From Prolixibacter sp. NT017 (GTDB lineage: Bacteria > Bacteroidota > Bacteroidia > Bacteroidales > Prolixibacteraceae), in the NCBI RefSeq assembly GCF_009617875.1, contig NZ_BLAV01000001.1, positions 1,550,001-1,614,000 of the forward strand: DNA of 64,000 nucleotides, given 5' to 3'. The position numbers were made by a program, and so were the translations under genes. Of this stretch, positions 18,057 to 28,020 are shown in pieces. The stretch's first letter is position 1, and the number at the start of each line of letters is the position of its first letter. Under the pieces are notes generated by a model. That model ran no database searches, was not told the DNA's origin, and worked only from the letters and a program-made list of their open reading frames with translations.

Positions 18057-18497
18057 TCACTCCGGTTTTTTCCCAATCTTTTTGTTCTCCAGCTGTTCGA
18101 TGGTTTCCCGGAGTTCGGCAGTGATCGGACTCTTGGTATTTTGATTGAAATCGAACATCACCATCACGTCCTGTGCTTCAGCGGCTACTTCTCCTTTGGC
18201 GTTCATTATCTGGTGGTAAATGCCGAAGCTTGTTTTCTTAATGAAATTGATTTTCGATCTGATGGTGATGTCGCCCGGATAAAATAGCGGCTGTATGAAA
18301 TCGCATTTGCAGGAAGCGACGATAGGACCCTTCTTTTCAGTGCTGTACGATTCCACCAGACCAATGTGCTCCATGTAATTGACGCGTGCCGCTTGAATGT
18401 AACGGAAATACGAAATGTTATTCACGTGACCGAAGTAATCAAGGTCACTCCAGTCAATCTTCAGCGGTAGTTGTAAGGGAAATTCGGTATCCATCAT
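18057..18497 (-). CDS. Acyl-CoA thioesterase, 4HBT/YbgC type
   Basis: 146-residue single hot-dog domain. The active-site motif is DWSDLDYFGHVNNISYFRY, the DxDxxGHVNN signature with its catalytic Asp. Members hydrolyse short-chain or 4-hydroxybenzoyl-CoA thioesters in the cytosol. Last gene of a probable YceI-dioxygenase-thioesterase operon (26-base gap). Two adjacent ATGs; the first is used. Confidence 0.9.
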   Translation of the reverse strand: MMDTEFPLQLPLKIDWSDLDYFGHVNNISYFRYIQAARVNYMEHIGLVESYSTEKKGPIVASCKCDFIQPLFYPGDITIRSKINFIKKTSFGIYHQIMNAKGEVAAEAQDVMVMFDFNQNTKSPITAELRETIEQLENKKIGKKPE

Positions 18498-18523
18498 CTG
18501 GTTGTACTTGAATGTTTTTGTTA

Positions 18524-19351
18524 TCAGACTTTGTCAATCTTTACGGAAGTCATAGACAAAGAGCCGGCCATTGTTTGATCGTTGAATAATGTTATCTGCT
18601 CGTTCTTTTCTTTCAAAGCCAATGCGTACAGCAACGGCAGGTAATGTTCGGGGGTGGGAATCGCGAGTTGAAAAGCACTTCCTTGTGCCTGAATATTGAT
18701 TAACTGTTGATGATTGTCGTCCAGAATGTATCGTTTCATTTTCTCATTGGCTTCGATAGCCCAATCGTAGCCGTAGTTCTCATTGAACTTATCCCAGGCT
18801 ACCCGGCGAAGGTTGTGTACCATGTTTCCACTTCCGATAATCAGCACGCCCTTGCGGCGAAGTGGTGCAAGTTCCCTGGCTAGGTCGTAATGGGCTTTAG
18901 GTGACTGGAAATAGTCGAGACTCATCTCCACGACCGGAACATCCGCTTCTGGATATAGGTGTTTTATCACACTCCATGCTCCATGATCGAGGCCCCATTT
19001 ATCGTCCAGTCCAACTTTCGTTTGGTGAATTAGCTGTTGTGTCTCTTTCGCTAGTTCAGTACTTCCAGGAGCCGGATATTGCACATCGAACAAAGTCTTC
19101 GGAAAACCGCCAAAGTCGTGAATGGTCATGGGTTTTTCCATCGCCGTCACAAGAGTTCCCCGGGTTTCCCAGTGAGCAGAAATGCAAAGGATAGCGGATG
19201 GTTTCGGAATCGTTTTTCCAATATTCCGCCAACTTTCAACAAACTCATTTTCCTCAATGGCATTCATGGGATTGCCATGACCCACAAACAGCACAGGCAT
19301 GAGCGCTGTGCTGTTGTGTGTTATCATGGGATCTAATACGTCGAGCTTCAT
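18524..19351 (-). CDS. ygiD: Extradiol dioxygenase, 4,5-DOPA dioxygenase (YgiD) family
   Basis: 275-residue class III (LigB-type) dioxygenase-like metalloenzyme. Predicted metal-binding His residues are in FVGHGNPMNA, ISAHWETRG, GLDHGAWS and GSGNMVHNLR. The family member YgiD opens the ring of L-DOPA in vitro; the natural substrate is usually unknown. A clear Shine-Dalgarno (GGAGGAGC) precedes the ATG at 19351, unusual in this window. Lies 31 bases after the YceI gene. Confidence 0.93.
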   Translation of the reverse strand: MKLDVLDPMITHNSTALMPVLFVGHGNPMNAIEENEFVESWRNIGKTIPKPSAILCISAHWETRGTLVTAMEKPMTIHDFGGFPKTLFDVQYPAPGSTELAKETQQLIHQTKVGLDDKWGLDHGAWSVIKHLYPEADVPVVEMSLDYFQSPKAHYDLARELAPLRRKGVLIIGSGNMVHNLRRVAWDKFNENYGYDWAIEANEKMKRYILDDNHQQLINIQAQGSAFQLAIPTPEHYLPLLYALALKEKNEQITLFNDQTMAGSLSMTSVKIDKV

Positions 19352-19382
19352 TGCTCCTCCTTTTCGTTAACTCATCAAAATT

Positions 19383-19919
19383 TTAGGCTTCTTTTTTTAT
19401 AAATTGCACTTCTGCACTGATTCGTACTTCATCACTAACTAAAACACCTCCGGTTTCGAGTAATGAATTCCAGTTTAATCCCCAGTCTTTCCGGTTGATT
19501 TTTCCTTTAAGAGAGAAACCGGCTCTTTGGTTACCCCAGGGGTCTTTGTTGTTGATTCCACCAAATTCTACGTCCAATGTTACTTCTTTCGAAACGCCTT
19601 TGATGGTCAGCATACCGGTCAGCTTGTAGTCTTCATCATCAACTTGTTCAAACGAAGTACTTTCGAATACTAACTCTTTATAGTTTTCCACATCAAAGAA
19701 ATCAGCGCTCTTTAAGTGATTGTCCCTATCATTCTCGTTTGTAAAGATGGAGGCTGCATCAACGGTTACATGAACCGACGATTTGGCAAAATCTTCGCCA
19801 TCAATCACAGCGTCAAATTTCTGAAATTCGCCTTTTACATTGGCGATCATCATATGTTTTACTTTAAACATCAATTCACTATGTGCGGGATCGATTACCC
19901 ATTTTGTTCCAGTTGCCAT
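19383..19919 (-). CDS. YceI-family lipocalin-like protein, cytosolic
   Basis: 178 residues, full YceI-like domain: KWVIDPAHSELMFKVKHMMI at the N-terminus, LTIKGVSKEVTLDVEFGG, WGNQRAGFSLKGKINRKDWG and VSDEVRISAEVQF at the end. YceI domains form a lipocalin-like barrel that binds polyisoprenoids or amphiphiles. No signal peptide, so this is the cytosolic form often found beside the DODA-type dioxygenase, as here. Confidence 0.95.
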   Translation of the reverse strand: MATGTKWVIDPAHSELMFKVKHMMIANVKGEFQKFDAVIDGEDFAKSSVHVTVDAASIFTNENDRDNHLKSADFFDVENYKELVFESTSFEQVDDEDYKLTGMLTIKGVSKEVTLDVEFGGINNKDPWGNQRAGFSLKGKINRKDWGLNWNSLLETGGVLVSDEVRISAEVQFIKKEA

Positions 19920-20066
19920 TTTTCGTTTTTTTTTAATCGTGATACATTGTTTTTATCTACGATTCAAAATTACTTCGACAAAGGGGGTAGCGGGTTACAG
20001 TATTCGGAAATAGTGTTGTCCTATTCGGAAAAGGATGCTGTAAGTGTGTTTTCGCGGCGGAAAATC

Positions 20067-20894
20067 TCAGATTTGGTGTTGCATTTCGTCACGAAACTCA
20101 CTGGGCGTTTGTCCTGATTTTTTTTTGAATACCCGGGTAAAATAAGATTTTTCCTGGTACCCCAGTTCGAAGCCTATCTCGGCAATGGTTTTGTCTGTCG
20201 TAATCAAAAGGTTTTTGGCTTCGATGAGTTTTCGCGTTTCGATGATTTCAGAAACACTTTGATTGAGAATATTCTGACAAATCAGGTTCAGGTTTCGTGA
20301 GGACATGAACAGTTTTTCTGCATAGAATTCCACGCCTTCCGGGCGACGAAAATTCTCTTCCAGTATTTTCAGGAAGTTTTTAAAGGTGACATTTTGGGTT
20401 TTTTGAATGGTCTCACCGGTTGGGCACAATTTCTTTCGTTCCGATTCAATCATGATAAACAACGCACTGAGCAAATGTTGAATGACGGCATAAGCCGGCT
20501 CAGGTTGTTGGGTCTCATTATATATCATTTCACACAAATCGGGCATGCGGAAGAAACAACCATTCAATTCCATCTTCACGTTGGCATGGCCATGATAGTA
20601 GGAGTAGAGCTGAAAGGTCGTCTCCGGAATGAATTCGCTTTTAAAGCGGATAACCCATATTTTGCATTGGCCGTTCTTTAACTTGGGAACCACCCGGTGT
20701 ACTTTTCCCTTGGTGACAAAGCTGATGAACGGAGCATTGATTTCCACGGACTCGTAGTCGATGAAGTGGTCCAGTGCCCCCTCCATTCCCACCAGCAACT
20801 CTTCGTAATCATGCTGATGAGGCTCATTGTCCGATGTCGCTATTTCCCTGACTCCTTCTTCGGTGAGTTGGTATATATCGAAGATTTGCTCCAT
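20067..20894 (-). CDS. AraC-family transcriptional regulator
   Basis: 275 residues. N-terminal cupin-like sensing domain (EPHQHDYEELLVGMEG, then APFISFVTKGKVHRVVP) and C-terminal double HTH. The second HTH reads TIAEIGFELGYQEKSYFTRV then FKKKSGQTPSEFR, the standard AraC signature. ATG 20894 (MEQIFDIYQL) is chosen since 20903 would be TTG. Located 147 bases upstream of the YceI operon on the same strand, and likely its regulator (inferred by proximity). Confidence 0.93.
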   Translation of the reverse strand: MEQIFDIYQLTEEGVREIATSDNEPHQHDYEELLVGMEGALDHFIDYESVEINAPFISFVTKGKVHRVVPKLKNGQCKIWVIRFKSEFIPETTFQLYSYYHGHANVKMELNGCFFRMPDLCEMIYNETQQPEPAYAVIQHLLSALFIMIESERKKLCPTGETIQKTQNVTFKNFLKILEENFRRPEGVEFYAEKLFMSSRNLNLICQNILNQSVSEIIETRKLIEAKNLLITTDKTIAEIGFELGYQEKSYFTRVFKKKSGQTPSEFRDEMQHQI

Positions 20895-21030
20895 GGGTAC
20901 CAAAGATAAACAATCGAACGGATTGAATGATTACCTGTAGATTGTTTTGTTGTCCGGTTGGTGGAATGATTTGGTATGCTTTTGTTCTGTTGGTAGGAAA
21001 TATTGGAATTGGAAGAGGCAGGTTGGGTGA

Positions 21031-21074
21031 CAAAAATCCCCGGTGCCTGCTTATGCTGCTGCTCACCGGGGGTA
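21031..21074 (-). terminator. Terminator of the DsrE lipoprotein gene
   Basis: On the minus strand CCCCGGTG pairs with CACCGGGG around a CAGCAGCATAAGCAGG-type loop, followed by ATTTTTG. Twenty bases past the stop at 21095. Confidence 0.75.
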
Positions 21075-21094
21075 TTTTGATATCGTTTATTCTT

Positions 21095-21568
21095 TTAATA
21101 GTCCAGCGTAACTATTCTCCCTTTGGTGAAATTGAAGAACTTATCTTTTTGTGCAACCTGAACGCCTTCCATTAAATCGTCGGGTGTATAACCGGCAATT
21201 TTCAGGCAGGTAGGGCAGGCCATCACCGGGACACCTTTTTCGACCAACTGTTTTACGTAGGTTTGAAAGGATTCGAAATCGGCATAGGTCAAATCTTTCG
21301 CATCTTTCACCAGGAGTTCAACAGCGTGAATATCCATATAAACTACTACGTCTTTGTCCATGGCCATCATGACGGCCATTTTCAGCGGCATCAATACCCG
21401 GTGCGGGTAAGCGTAGCCTTGGGTGATATGAATGAATACACCATCGCGCGGTGCTTCAGTCTGCGCCATCATCGGCTTTTGTGCGTCAGTCTCGTTTGCC
21501 TGCTTCGGTTTTTGATTGCAGGAAGCAAGTAATAATCCGATCAATAAAAGGAATCCAAACTTTTTCAT
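21095..21568 (-). CDS. DsrE-family lipoprotein
   Basis: 157 residues. Signal peptide with LLASC lipobox (Cys17), then a linker and a DsrE-like domain: GVFIHITQGYAYPHRVLMPL, KDVVVYMDIHAVELLVKDAK, EKGVPVMACPTCLKIAGYTP. The CPTC dicysteine is a feature of sulfur-handling DsrE homologues. Lipid-anchored, so periplasm-facing. Separate from the DsrE-DoxX pair at 15.5 kb, giving two exported DsrE proteins within 6 kb. Monocistronic. Confidence 0.85.
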   Translation of the reverse strand: MKKFGFLLLIGLLLASCNQKPKQANETDAQKPMMAQTEAPRDGVFIHITQGYAYPHRVLMPLKMAVMMAMDKDVVVYMDIHAVELLVKDAKDLTYADFESFQTYVKQLVEKGVPVMACPTCLKIAGYTPDDLMEGVQVAQKDKFFNFTKGRIVTLDY

Positions 21569-21756
21569 AGTTTACGTTTTTGGGTTGACAGAATAGTTGC
21601 CTTACGGCGTTATTAGCTGTTTGAACAATTAAAAAATGGTTGGCTACGGTGTTCGGTTTAGCAATTCAAAATACGGAAAAGCAACGAAACGGCGATGATG
21701 TAGAAACAGGTTATTGAGCAGGGAGAACTAATCAGGTTAGGATGGAACGGTTGGTT

Positions 21757-22245
21757 TTATTCAGACTTCTCCTTCACAGGAATCCAAATCTCTTCTTCAG
21801 AGTAGGGCGAATCGTTTTTGTATTTCTCTCCTAATATTTCGAAATGGGGCCGGTCATCTAGCTGGTAATCCGATTGCGGAAGCCATTCACCCAGGATGTG
21901 CTGAAAGAAAGGGGCTGCATCGCTGGCCTTGCCGTGGTAAATGAATACAACGTATAATCCTTCCGGGAGGACATAGGTTTCCATTCCTTCGGGAACCGAA
22001 TTAAATTCGTTGACCTCGACTGCAGCCCATTTTTCGAATGGCGTTGTTGGATTGAAATTCCTGAAAAATCCGGCTGGATAAACCTGCATCGAAATAAGGT
22101 CCTGGTTGACGTTATTTGTAATTTCTCTCCGCCGAGGCATGAAGCTCTTCCAAAGCTCTCCGGTTTGATTTTCTGCAAACGACATGGTCATGCGTTTTCC
22201 TACCAGTTTTTTGACCGGTATTTCTTTAATTCGATATTCTCTCAT
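21757..22245 (-). CDS. GyrI-like small-molecule-binding protein
   Basis: 162 residues with a GyrI-like/AraC effector-binding domain and no HTH: IPVKKLVGKRMTMSFAENQ, LWKSFMPRRREI, QVYPAGF, FEKWAAVEV, LPEGLYVVFIYHGKASDAAP, WLPQSDYQLDDRPHFEILGE. Stand-alone proteins of this kind bind hydrophobic or cationic compounds. Cytosolic. It follows the DUF3124 gene by about 25 bases on the same strand. Confidence 0.88.
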   Translation of the reverse strand: MREYRIKEIPVKKLVGKRMTMSFAENQTGELWKSFMPRRREITNNVNQDLISMQVYPAGFFRNFNPTTPFEKWAAVEVNEFNSVPEGMETYVLPEGLYVVFIYHGKASDAAPFFQHILGEWLPQSDYQLDDRPHFEILGEKYKNDSPYSEEEIWIPVKEKSE

Positions 22246-22270
22246 ACTGCCGAGTGCTTGGACTGATTGC

Positions 22271-22780
22271 TTATTTTGAAATTTTAATGCCTTTGGTAAT
22301 AAATGAAAGTCCTTGCTGGCCCGTAGTCGAAATCATTACTGCTTCGAAAAGGGGCTCAATATCGTTGTTTTCAATGGCCCAATCAAAGATGAAATTGGCG
22401 CCGGTTCCGCCTTCTTTATCACCTTCATCAATGACAATATCGATGGTCTCCAGCGGGGCCAGATAAATGGGCTTATCGAAATAACTCCGGATCTGATGGC
22501 CTGCAGAGTTAAAATACCGGGCATTTAGGATGTATATAGTATCCTGCGGATTCATGTTCCGGATACTGACCGTTACGGTCAGCGGGTAGGTTTTGTTTTC
22601 ATTTGATTGATAGACCTCGGAGTAGACGGGTAAATAGGTCGTTCCATGATGCAATGAGTCTTCTTTGGGAAGATTAATGGTCCTTGCCTCCCAATTAACA
22701 GGGTTGGTGGAACTTATTTTCTTATTCTGTCCACATGAAAATAGTGCAACCAACGATATGGCGATGATTAGGTATTTCAT
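22271..22780 (-). CDS. DUF3124 lipoprotein
   Basis: 169 residues. Signal peptide MKYLIIAISLVALFSCGQN gives a lipobox (LFSC). The mature part has HGTTYLPVYSEVYQ, LTVTVSIRNMNPQDTIYI, YFDKPIYLAPLETIDIVIDE and GTGANFIFDW, the pattern of DUF3124, an immunoglobulin-like envelope domain of unknown function. ATG 22792 would add four residues. Likely operon with the GyrI-like gene. Confidence 0.85.
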   Translation of the reverse strand: MKYLIIAISLVALFSCGQNKKISSTNPVNWEARTINLPKEDSLHHGTTYLPVYSEVYQSNENKTYPLTVTVSIRNMNPQDTIYILNARYFNSAGHQIRSYFDKPIYLAPLETIDIVIDEGDKEGGTGANFIFDWAIENNDIEPLFEAVMISTTGQQGLSFITKGIKISK

Positions 22781-22951
22781 ACGTTCACGCATATGATTCG
22801 GTGTTTGGTGTAAGATTTTATCTCATATGGAAAAATACGTATTTCTATACGCAAACCAATGTGCCACTCAATTAAAAGTGCATTTTCCTGTCGTATTACC
22901 TGTCAGTTGTTTTATGTCCTGAAAAAGCTCTGGCGATTACTTCAAAAGTCT

Positions 22952-23821
22952 TTACATCAACGGGTCCACAATCATGGCAATGATGAGTACCAGCACAAAG
23001 TAGTTGATGCTCATGAAGTACCGGAACGGGTTGAAATCGAAATAGGCTTTGCGCAGCAGTCGCGAGAACAAGGCAATCAGCCATGCTGCTGCAGCGAATA
23101 CCATGATTTTAAAGAACGTGGTAATCACCAGTCCCGAAAGGACAATCAATGCACCGATAATGGCTGTAGAGACGGTCCAGATGAAGATGGCGCGTTTGAT
23201 TTGCACCGGTGTCATCACGGAAGTGATAGACGGAAAGCCGGCCACTTCGTATTCTTTACCATATTTCAGCATGAGCAGCCAAAAGTGGGGCACCTGCGAA
23301 ATGAAGAAGAAAACGGTGAGGACTACCAACCGGATGTCGAGCAGAGCACCGCCGCCGGCTACCCAACCTACTGCGGGCGGAATGGCACCAATCACGCTGC
23401 CGGGAATTACCGCAAAAGCGGTTACGCGTTTCAGTGGCGTGTAAATGCCGTTGTACCAGATGAAGGCCATGAAACCAAGTATGGCGGCTTCCTGGTTACT
23501 GCCTAAATAAATAATCCATGTTCCGGCCAATATCTCGATGGCTGAAATCAGCAAAACATTTCGTTCGGAAATTCGTCCCGATGGCAGCGGGCGATTTTTT
23601 GTACGCTCCATCAGTGCGTCTTTGTCGCGGTCCTGGTAATGGTTCAGGGCTGCCGAGCCGCACGCCAGAATGAAGATTCCCACCATGGGTAAAATCACAT
23701 TCGAGTCGATGTGCTTGTTCGCGAGGACATAACCTGCCAGCGTCGTCAGTGTGACCACAAAAGTGATCCGTGTCTTGTTCAGTTCAGTCAGTATGCTAAT
23801 GAAGTCTTTCAGCTTTTTCAT
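22952..23821 (-). CDS. cyoE: Protoheme IX farnesyltransferase (heme O synthase)
   Basis: 289-residue UbiA-family prenyltransferase with about nine transmembrane helices. It adds a farnesyl group to heme b to make heme O. The first Asp-rich motif is LNHYQDRDKDALMERTKNRP and the second loop is YNGIYTPLKR; both face Mg/diphosphate. Divergent from cyoABCD, supplying the heme O3 needed by that oxidase. No heme A synthase is seen here, consistent with an o-type enzyme. Confidence 0.95.
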   Translation of the reverse strand: MKKLKDFISILTELNKTRITFVVTLTTLAGYVLANKHIDSNVILPMVGIFILACGSAALNHYQDRDKDALMERTKNRPLPSGRISERNVLLISAIEILAGTWIIYLGSNQEAAILGFMAFIWYNGIYTPLKRVTAFAVIPGSVIGAIPPAVGWVAGGGALLDIRLVVLTVFFFISQVPHFWLLMLKYGKEYEVAGFPSITSVMTPVQIKRAIFIWTVSTAIIGALIVLSGLVITTFFKIMVFAAAAWLIALFSRLLRKAYFDFNPFRYFMSINYFVLVLIIAMIVDPLM

Positions 23822-24340
23822 GTGAATACAAATGTCTCAATAAAACCAATTGTTACTCAAAAAGTTCTTCAAGGTAAATTGCTCTTAAAACTTTTTATTC
23901 GGCAAATCTGCCAAATCTTTTGCTTTTATCTTGCATTATTTAGTCAAAATAAAAATAAATTTGCGACTGTTTTGTAAAATATGGAAGGTTATTTAACTTT
24001 TCATATTTAAAATTGTTAAATGACTGTAATCATGTTGTACACGAACGGATAAAAGTGGCGGTAAGTAGTTTAACGAGAGCATGATAAAATCATTTAATAA
24101 AAGTTCATATATTTTAACAATTGATTGATAGGTGTTTGAGTGGATGGTCGGGAATAACCATAATTGAAAATGGGTGAGTTACGTTTCCGGCTGAAGAAAA
24201 ATGTCAGTTTTTATTGGTTTGGGTGCTAAGTGGCTTGATTCATTTTGTTTTTGCCCACCGAAAATTGAAGAAAATGTCTGTTGATACATGGTAGTCCTAT
24301 GAAATTGATTAAATCTTTTATAAATGTTGCGAGGAACTCA
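23822..24340. other. Divergent control region between cyoE and cyoABCD
   Basis: 519 bases, strongly AT-rich, no gene. It should hold promoters for both directions. A Bacteroidota-like -7 element TAAATTTG is at 23956 with a TTG 22 bases before it. No recognisable FNR-type or ArcA-type site was identified by eye. Confidence 0.45.
23931..23963 (+). promoter_or_regulatory. Possible Bacteroidota promoter for cyoABCD
   Basis: TTG at 23931 (-33 region) and TAAATTTG at 23956-23963 matching the TAnnTTTG -7 consensus of the primary sigma factor of Bacteroidota. The spacer is 22 bases, slightly long, and the implied leader is about 370 bases, so the call is tentative. Confidence 0.28.
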
Positions 24341-25351
24341 ATGATGAAAAAAAATCGTTACAAATCTTTAATGGGAGTGGTATTGTTACTGGGCACTGTT
24401 CTTTTGAGCAGTTGTAGCAATATGGTTGTGCTCGATTCAAAGGGACCAATCGGTAGCGAGGAAGCTTTCCTGATCAAGATCGCGTTTATTTTAATGTTGA
24501 TCGTGGTTCTTCCCGTTTTTGTTATGGTCATTTGGTTTTCGGTGCGGTACCGCGCTTCTAACAAAAAGGCAACTTACAAACCTAACTGGGCCCACTCACA
24601 CAAGATTGAGCTGGTGGTATGGTTGGTGCCGATTGCCATTGTGGCGGCCCTTTCGTATCTGACCTGGGTCAAAACACACGAACTGGACCCGTACAAACCG
24701 ATTGTGTCGGATGTGAAGCCGGTTCGTGTTGAAGTCATTTCGACTGACTGGAACTGGTTGTTTATTTACCCCGACTACAACATTGCGGTGGTTAACCATC
24801 TCGTCTTCCCGGCCAATACGCCTGTGAATTTCCGTCTGACATCGGCTTCGGTAATGACTTCGTTCTTTATTCCGCAGCTGGGAAGTCAGATTTATGTGAT
24901 GGCCGGCATGCGGACTAAATTGCACCTGCAGGCCGATCACGAAGGAACTTACCTGGGGCAGAACATCGAGTATAGTGGTACCGGTTATGCTACCATGCAC
25001 TTCGATGCAGTGGCTACTTCGAAGGAAGAATTCGAAGATTGGGTGGAAAAAGCCAAACAATCGCCTGACGTATTGAATATGGCTACCTACGAGAAATTCG
25101 CCCAACCCAATACCGACTATCCGGTAACGACTTATTCATCGGTTGCACCCAAGCTGTTCGACCATGTGATGATGCAGTTCATGGGATGGATGGGTGGTAC
25201 CGACCACGCAATGAAAATGACCGACGATATGGATGATACACACCATATGCACGGAATGCAGGATTCTACTAAAATGCAGGAAGAGCACGGTCCAATGATT
25301 ATGCAGTCCGATTCGGGACACGTACATACTAAAACAATGGAGGACAAATAA
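24341..25351 (+). CDS. cyoA: Cytochrome bo3 quinol oxidase subunit II
   Basis: Lipoprotein subunit with two N-terminal helices and a periplasmic cupredoxin-fold domain. The signal [16 protein letters not shown]... ends in the LLSSC lipobox. Conserved [32 protein letters not shown] and [11 protein letters not shown] match CyoA, and the CuA ligands (CxxxC..H..M) of cytochrome c oxidases are absent, marking a quinol oxidase. The tail after ~290 is rich in His, Met and Asp ([13 protein letters not shown]), an unusual possible metal-binding extension. ATG 24341 (with GAGGA upstream) chosen; ATG 24299 is an alternative. One base before cyoB. Confidence 0.92.
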   Translation: MMKKNRYKSLMGVVLLLGTVLLSSCSNMVVLDSKGPIGSEEAFLIKIAFILMLIVVLPVFVMVIWFSVRYRASNKKATYKPNWAHSHKIELVVWLVPIAIVAALSYLTWVKTHELDPYKPIVSDVKPVRVEVISTDWNWLFIYPDYNIAVVNHLVFPANTPVNFRLTSASVMTSFFIPQLGSQIYVMAGMRTKLHLQADHEGTYLGQNIEYSGTGYATMHFDAVATSKEEFEDWVEKAKQSPDVLNMATYEKFAQPNTDYPVTTYSSVAPKLFDHVMMQFMGWMGGTDHAMKMTDDMDDTHHMHGMQDSTKMQEEHGPMIMQSDSGHVHTKTMEDK

Positions 25352-25352
25352 T

Positions 25353-27350
25353 ATGTTTGGAAAGTTGACCTTATCGGATATACCGTACAACGATCCGATC
25401 ATCATGGGGGCCGTGGTTAGTTCCACGTTTTTAGCCCTAATAATTATCGGCTTAATAACCTACTTTAAAAAGTGGCCGTATTTGTGGCACGAATGGCTGA
25501 CCAGTGTCGATCACAAGCGTATTGGTGTGATGTACATCATCCTGGCGCTGGTGATGATGCTGCGTGGTTTTGCTGATGCCATTATGATGCGTGGACAGCA
25601 GGCGATGGCAGCCGGACCTGATCCGGGCTACCTGACGCCGCATCACTACGACCAGATTTTCGGTTCGCATGGTACCATCATGATCATCTTCGTGGCGATG
25701 CCTTTTGTGATTGGTTTGATGAACCTGGTAATTCCTCATCAGATTGGTGCACGTGATGTGGCCTTTCCGGTATTGAACTCGGTTAGTTTCTGGCTGACGG
25801 TTGCCGGTGCCGGATTGATTATGATTTCACTCGGTGTGGGGGAGTTTACCAATACCGGCTGGTTCGGAATTGCACCTCTTTTCGAAAAAACATATAATCC
25901 CGGAGTGGGGGTCGACTACTGGATGTGGGCCTTCCAGATAGCGGGGGTCGGGTCGCTCCTTAGTGGGGTGAACTTCCTGGTGACCATCGTGAAGATGCGC
26001 GCGCCGGGCATGACATGGATGAAAATGCCGTTGTTCACCTGGACAACCCTGACCACAAACGTATTGATGATTCTGTCGTTTCCGGTGATTACGGGTGCAC
26101 TGTTCCTGCTGACGCTCGACCGTTACCTGGGCATGCACTTCTTCACTAACGGAATGGGGGGTAATATGATGATGTGGAACAACCTGTTCTGGATGTGGGG
26201 TCACCCGGAAGTATATATCGTGGTACTGCCGTCCTTCGGTATATTCTCAGAAGTGGTAGCAACGTTCTCACGTAAAAAACTCTTTGGCTACGTATCGCTG
26301 GTTTGGGCGACTGCAGCCATTATGATTCTTTCTTTCACCGTATGGTTACACCACTTCTTTACCATGGGTAACGATACGAATGTGAATATATTCTTCGGAA
26401 TAGCGACGATGGCGATTGCGATACCCACCGGGGTAAAAGTGTACGACTGGCTCTTTACCATGTACCGGGGGCGTATTACGTTTGCCACACCGATGTATTG
26501 GGTCCTGGGCTTCCTTACACTCTTTGTGATTGGAGGAATGACCGGAGTGCTGATGGCGATTCCGCCGGCTGACTTCGTTGTACACAACAGTTTGTTTCTG
26601 ATTGCTCACTTCCACAATATGCTGATCCCGGGCGCCTTGTTCGGTTATTTTGCCGGATTTGCCTACTGGTTCCCGAAAGTATTCGGTTTCCATCTCGATG
26701 AGAAGTGGGGCAAGCGCGCCTTCTGGGGATGGGCTGTCGGTTTCTTTGTAGCATTTATGCCGCTGTATGTACTCGGATTCATGGGAATGCCGCGTCGTAT
26801 GGCACACTATGATAACATGGCATGGCAACCCTGGTTGATTGTGGCTGCTGTAGGTGCCCTGATTGTTGGTGCCGGTATTCTGTCGCAGTTGATTCAGATT
26901 TATATCAGTATTCGTGATCGGAAGAAAAACGTCGACTTGACCGGTGACTCCTGGGAAAACGGTCGTACACTGGAGTGGATGAGTTCTTCGCCGCCTCCGG
27001 TATACAACTTTGCCGTGATTCCGAAAGTAGATGAGCTAGACGAATGGTGGGCCATGAAAGAGAATGGTACCGCTTATCAGCGTCCCGCTGAATATCACGA
27101 CATTCACATGCCGAAGAATGTGGCTCGCGGACCGATTATCGGTGGTCTCGTACTGGCCTTTGGATTTGCCATGGTTTGGTACATCTGGTGGTTGGCTATT
27201 GCTGCCATGATTGGTATCATCGCTACCGTGATTATCGGCTCATCACACGATGATGAGGAATATGTTATTCCGGCTGCCGAAGTGAAACGGATTGAAGACG
27301 AGCGTTTCGAGCAACTGGCCGCCGCCATGGAAGAAAAGAAGAATAACTAA
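25353..27350 (+). CDS. cyoB: Cytochrome bo3 quinol oxidase subunit I
   Basis: 665-residue heme-copper oxidase core: reduces O2 to water while pumping protons. Visible ligands: the low-spin heme His in [10 protein letters not shown], the CuB His/cross-linked Tyr in [15 protein letters not shown], the CuB His pair in WLHHFFTMG and the heme His pair in [11 protein letters not shown]. The quinol-site residues [10 protein letters not shown] and the His/Gln of HHYDQIF agree with E. coli CyoB. The [19 protein letters not shown] tail is also bo3-type. Length and about 15 helices are as expected. Confidence 0.97.
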   Translation: MFGKLTLSDIPYNDPIIMGAVVSSTFLALIIIGLITYFKKWPYLWHEWLTSVDHKRIGVMYIILALVMMLRGFADAIMMRGQQAMAAGPDPGYLTPHHYDQIFGSHGTIMIIFVAMPFVIGLMNLVIPHQIGARDVAFPVLNSVSFWLTVAGAGLIMISLGVGEFTNTGWFGIAPLFEKTYNPGVGVDYWMWAFQIAGVGSLLSGVNFLVTIVKMRAPGMTWMKMPLFTWTTLTTNVLMILSFPVITGALFLLTLDRYLGMHFFTNGMGGNMMMWNNLFWMWGHPEVYIVVLPSFGIFSEVVATFSRKKLFGYVSLVWATAAIMILSFTVWLHHFFTMGNDTNVNIFFGIATMAIAIPTGVKVYDWLFTMYRGRITFATPMYWVLGFLTLFVIGGMTGVLMAIPPADFVVHNSLFLIAHFHNMLIPGALFGYFAGFAYWFPKVFGFHLDEKWGKRAFWGWAVGFFVAFMPLYVLGFMGMPRRMAHYDNMAWQPWLIVAAVGALIVGAGILSQLIQIYISIRDRKKNVDLTGDSWENGRTLEWMSSSPPPVYNFAVIPKVDELDEWWAMKENGTAYQRPAEYHDIHMPKNVARGPIIGGLVLAFGFAMVWYIWWLAIAAMIGIIATVIIGSSHDDEEYVIPAAEVKRIEDERFEQLAAAMEEKKNN

Positions 27351-27364
27351 AAAATCAGACAGTA

Positions 27365-27976
27365 ATGAATACTAACGTTTCACAAAACGCAGTACATACA
27401 GCAGACGCGGAACATCCCAATCATGCTGAAATCCGGACTTTCGGATTCTGGATTTACCTCATGAGCGATCTGGTTCTGTTTTCCGTGCTCTTCTCGACCT
27501 ATGCGGTAATCGGTTTTAACAGTGCCGGCGGCCCCACAGGAAAAGATTTGTTCGACATACCTTACCTGTTTATTGAGACCATGTTCCTGTTGCTGAGTAG
27601 TGTGGCTTTCGGCTTTACGATGATTGCCATGCACAACAACAAAAAGCAACGGGTTATCATTGGCTTAATCGTCACCGCCTTGCTGGGACTTGGCTTCATC
27701 GGGATGGAGATTCACGAATTCATTTCGATGATTGGTGAAGGAGCCGGACCTGATCGCAGTGGATTCCTTTCTGCCTTCTTTACGTTGGTTGGAACCCACG
27801 GTGCCCACGTAACCTTCGGACTCATCTGGATTGCTACCATGATTGGGCAGATTGCCAAATCGGGTATCACCGAAGGCATCAGCTCCCGTATGATGCGCCT
27901 CAGCCTTTTCTGGCACTTCCTCGACATCGTCTGGATTGGCGTATTCAGCTTTGTTTACCTGTTGCACGTTGTGTAA
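27365..27976 (+). CDS. cyoC: Cytochrome bo3 quinol oxidase subunit III
   Basis: 203 residues, five transmembrane helices, bo3 family: FGFWIYLMSDLVLFSVLFST with the membrane-embedded carboxylate pattern near the N-terminus, LSSVAFGFTMIAMH, FTLVGTHGAHVTFGLIWI and FWHFLDIVWIGVFSFVYL. It stabilises the core and proton uptake. Third gene of the operon, 14 bases after cyoB. Confidence 0.96.
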   Translation: MNTNVSQNAVHTADAEHPNHAEIRTFGFWIYLMSDLVLFSVLFSTYAVIGFNSAGGPTGKDLFDIPYLFIETMFLLLSSVAFGFTMIAMHNNKKQRVIIGLIVTALLGLGFIGMEIHEFISMIGEGAGPDRSGFLSAFFTLVGTHGAHVTFGLIWIATMIGQIAKSGITEGISSRMMRLSLFWHFLDIVWIGVFSFVYLLHVV

Positions 27977-28020
27977 CGCCTTTGACGAATTTGATTGTAA
28001 AAAATTAAAAAAGACATATT

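Noticed and set aside
22859..23506. 215-codon plus-strand ORF
   Set aside because: Antisense to heme O synthase; composition (His/Gln/Glu-rich) is typical of a shadow frame.
24341..27976. Cytochrome c oxidase (aa3/caa3)
   Set aside because: Subunit II lacks CuA ligands and heme c, subunit I has quinol-site residues, and the only cofactor gene is heme O synthase.
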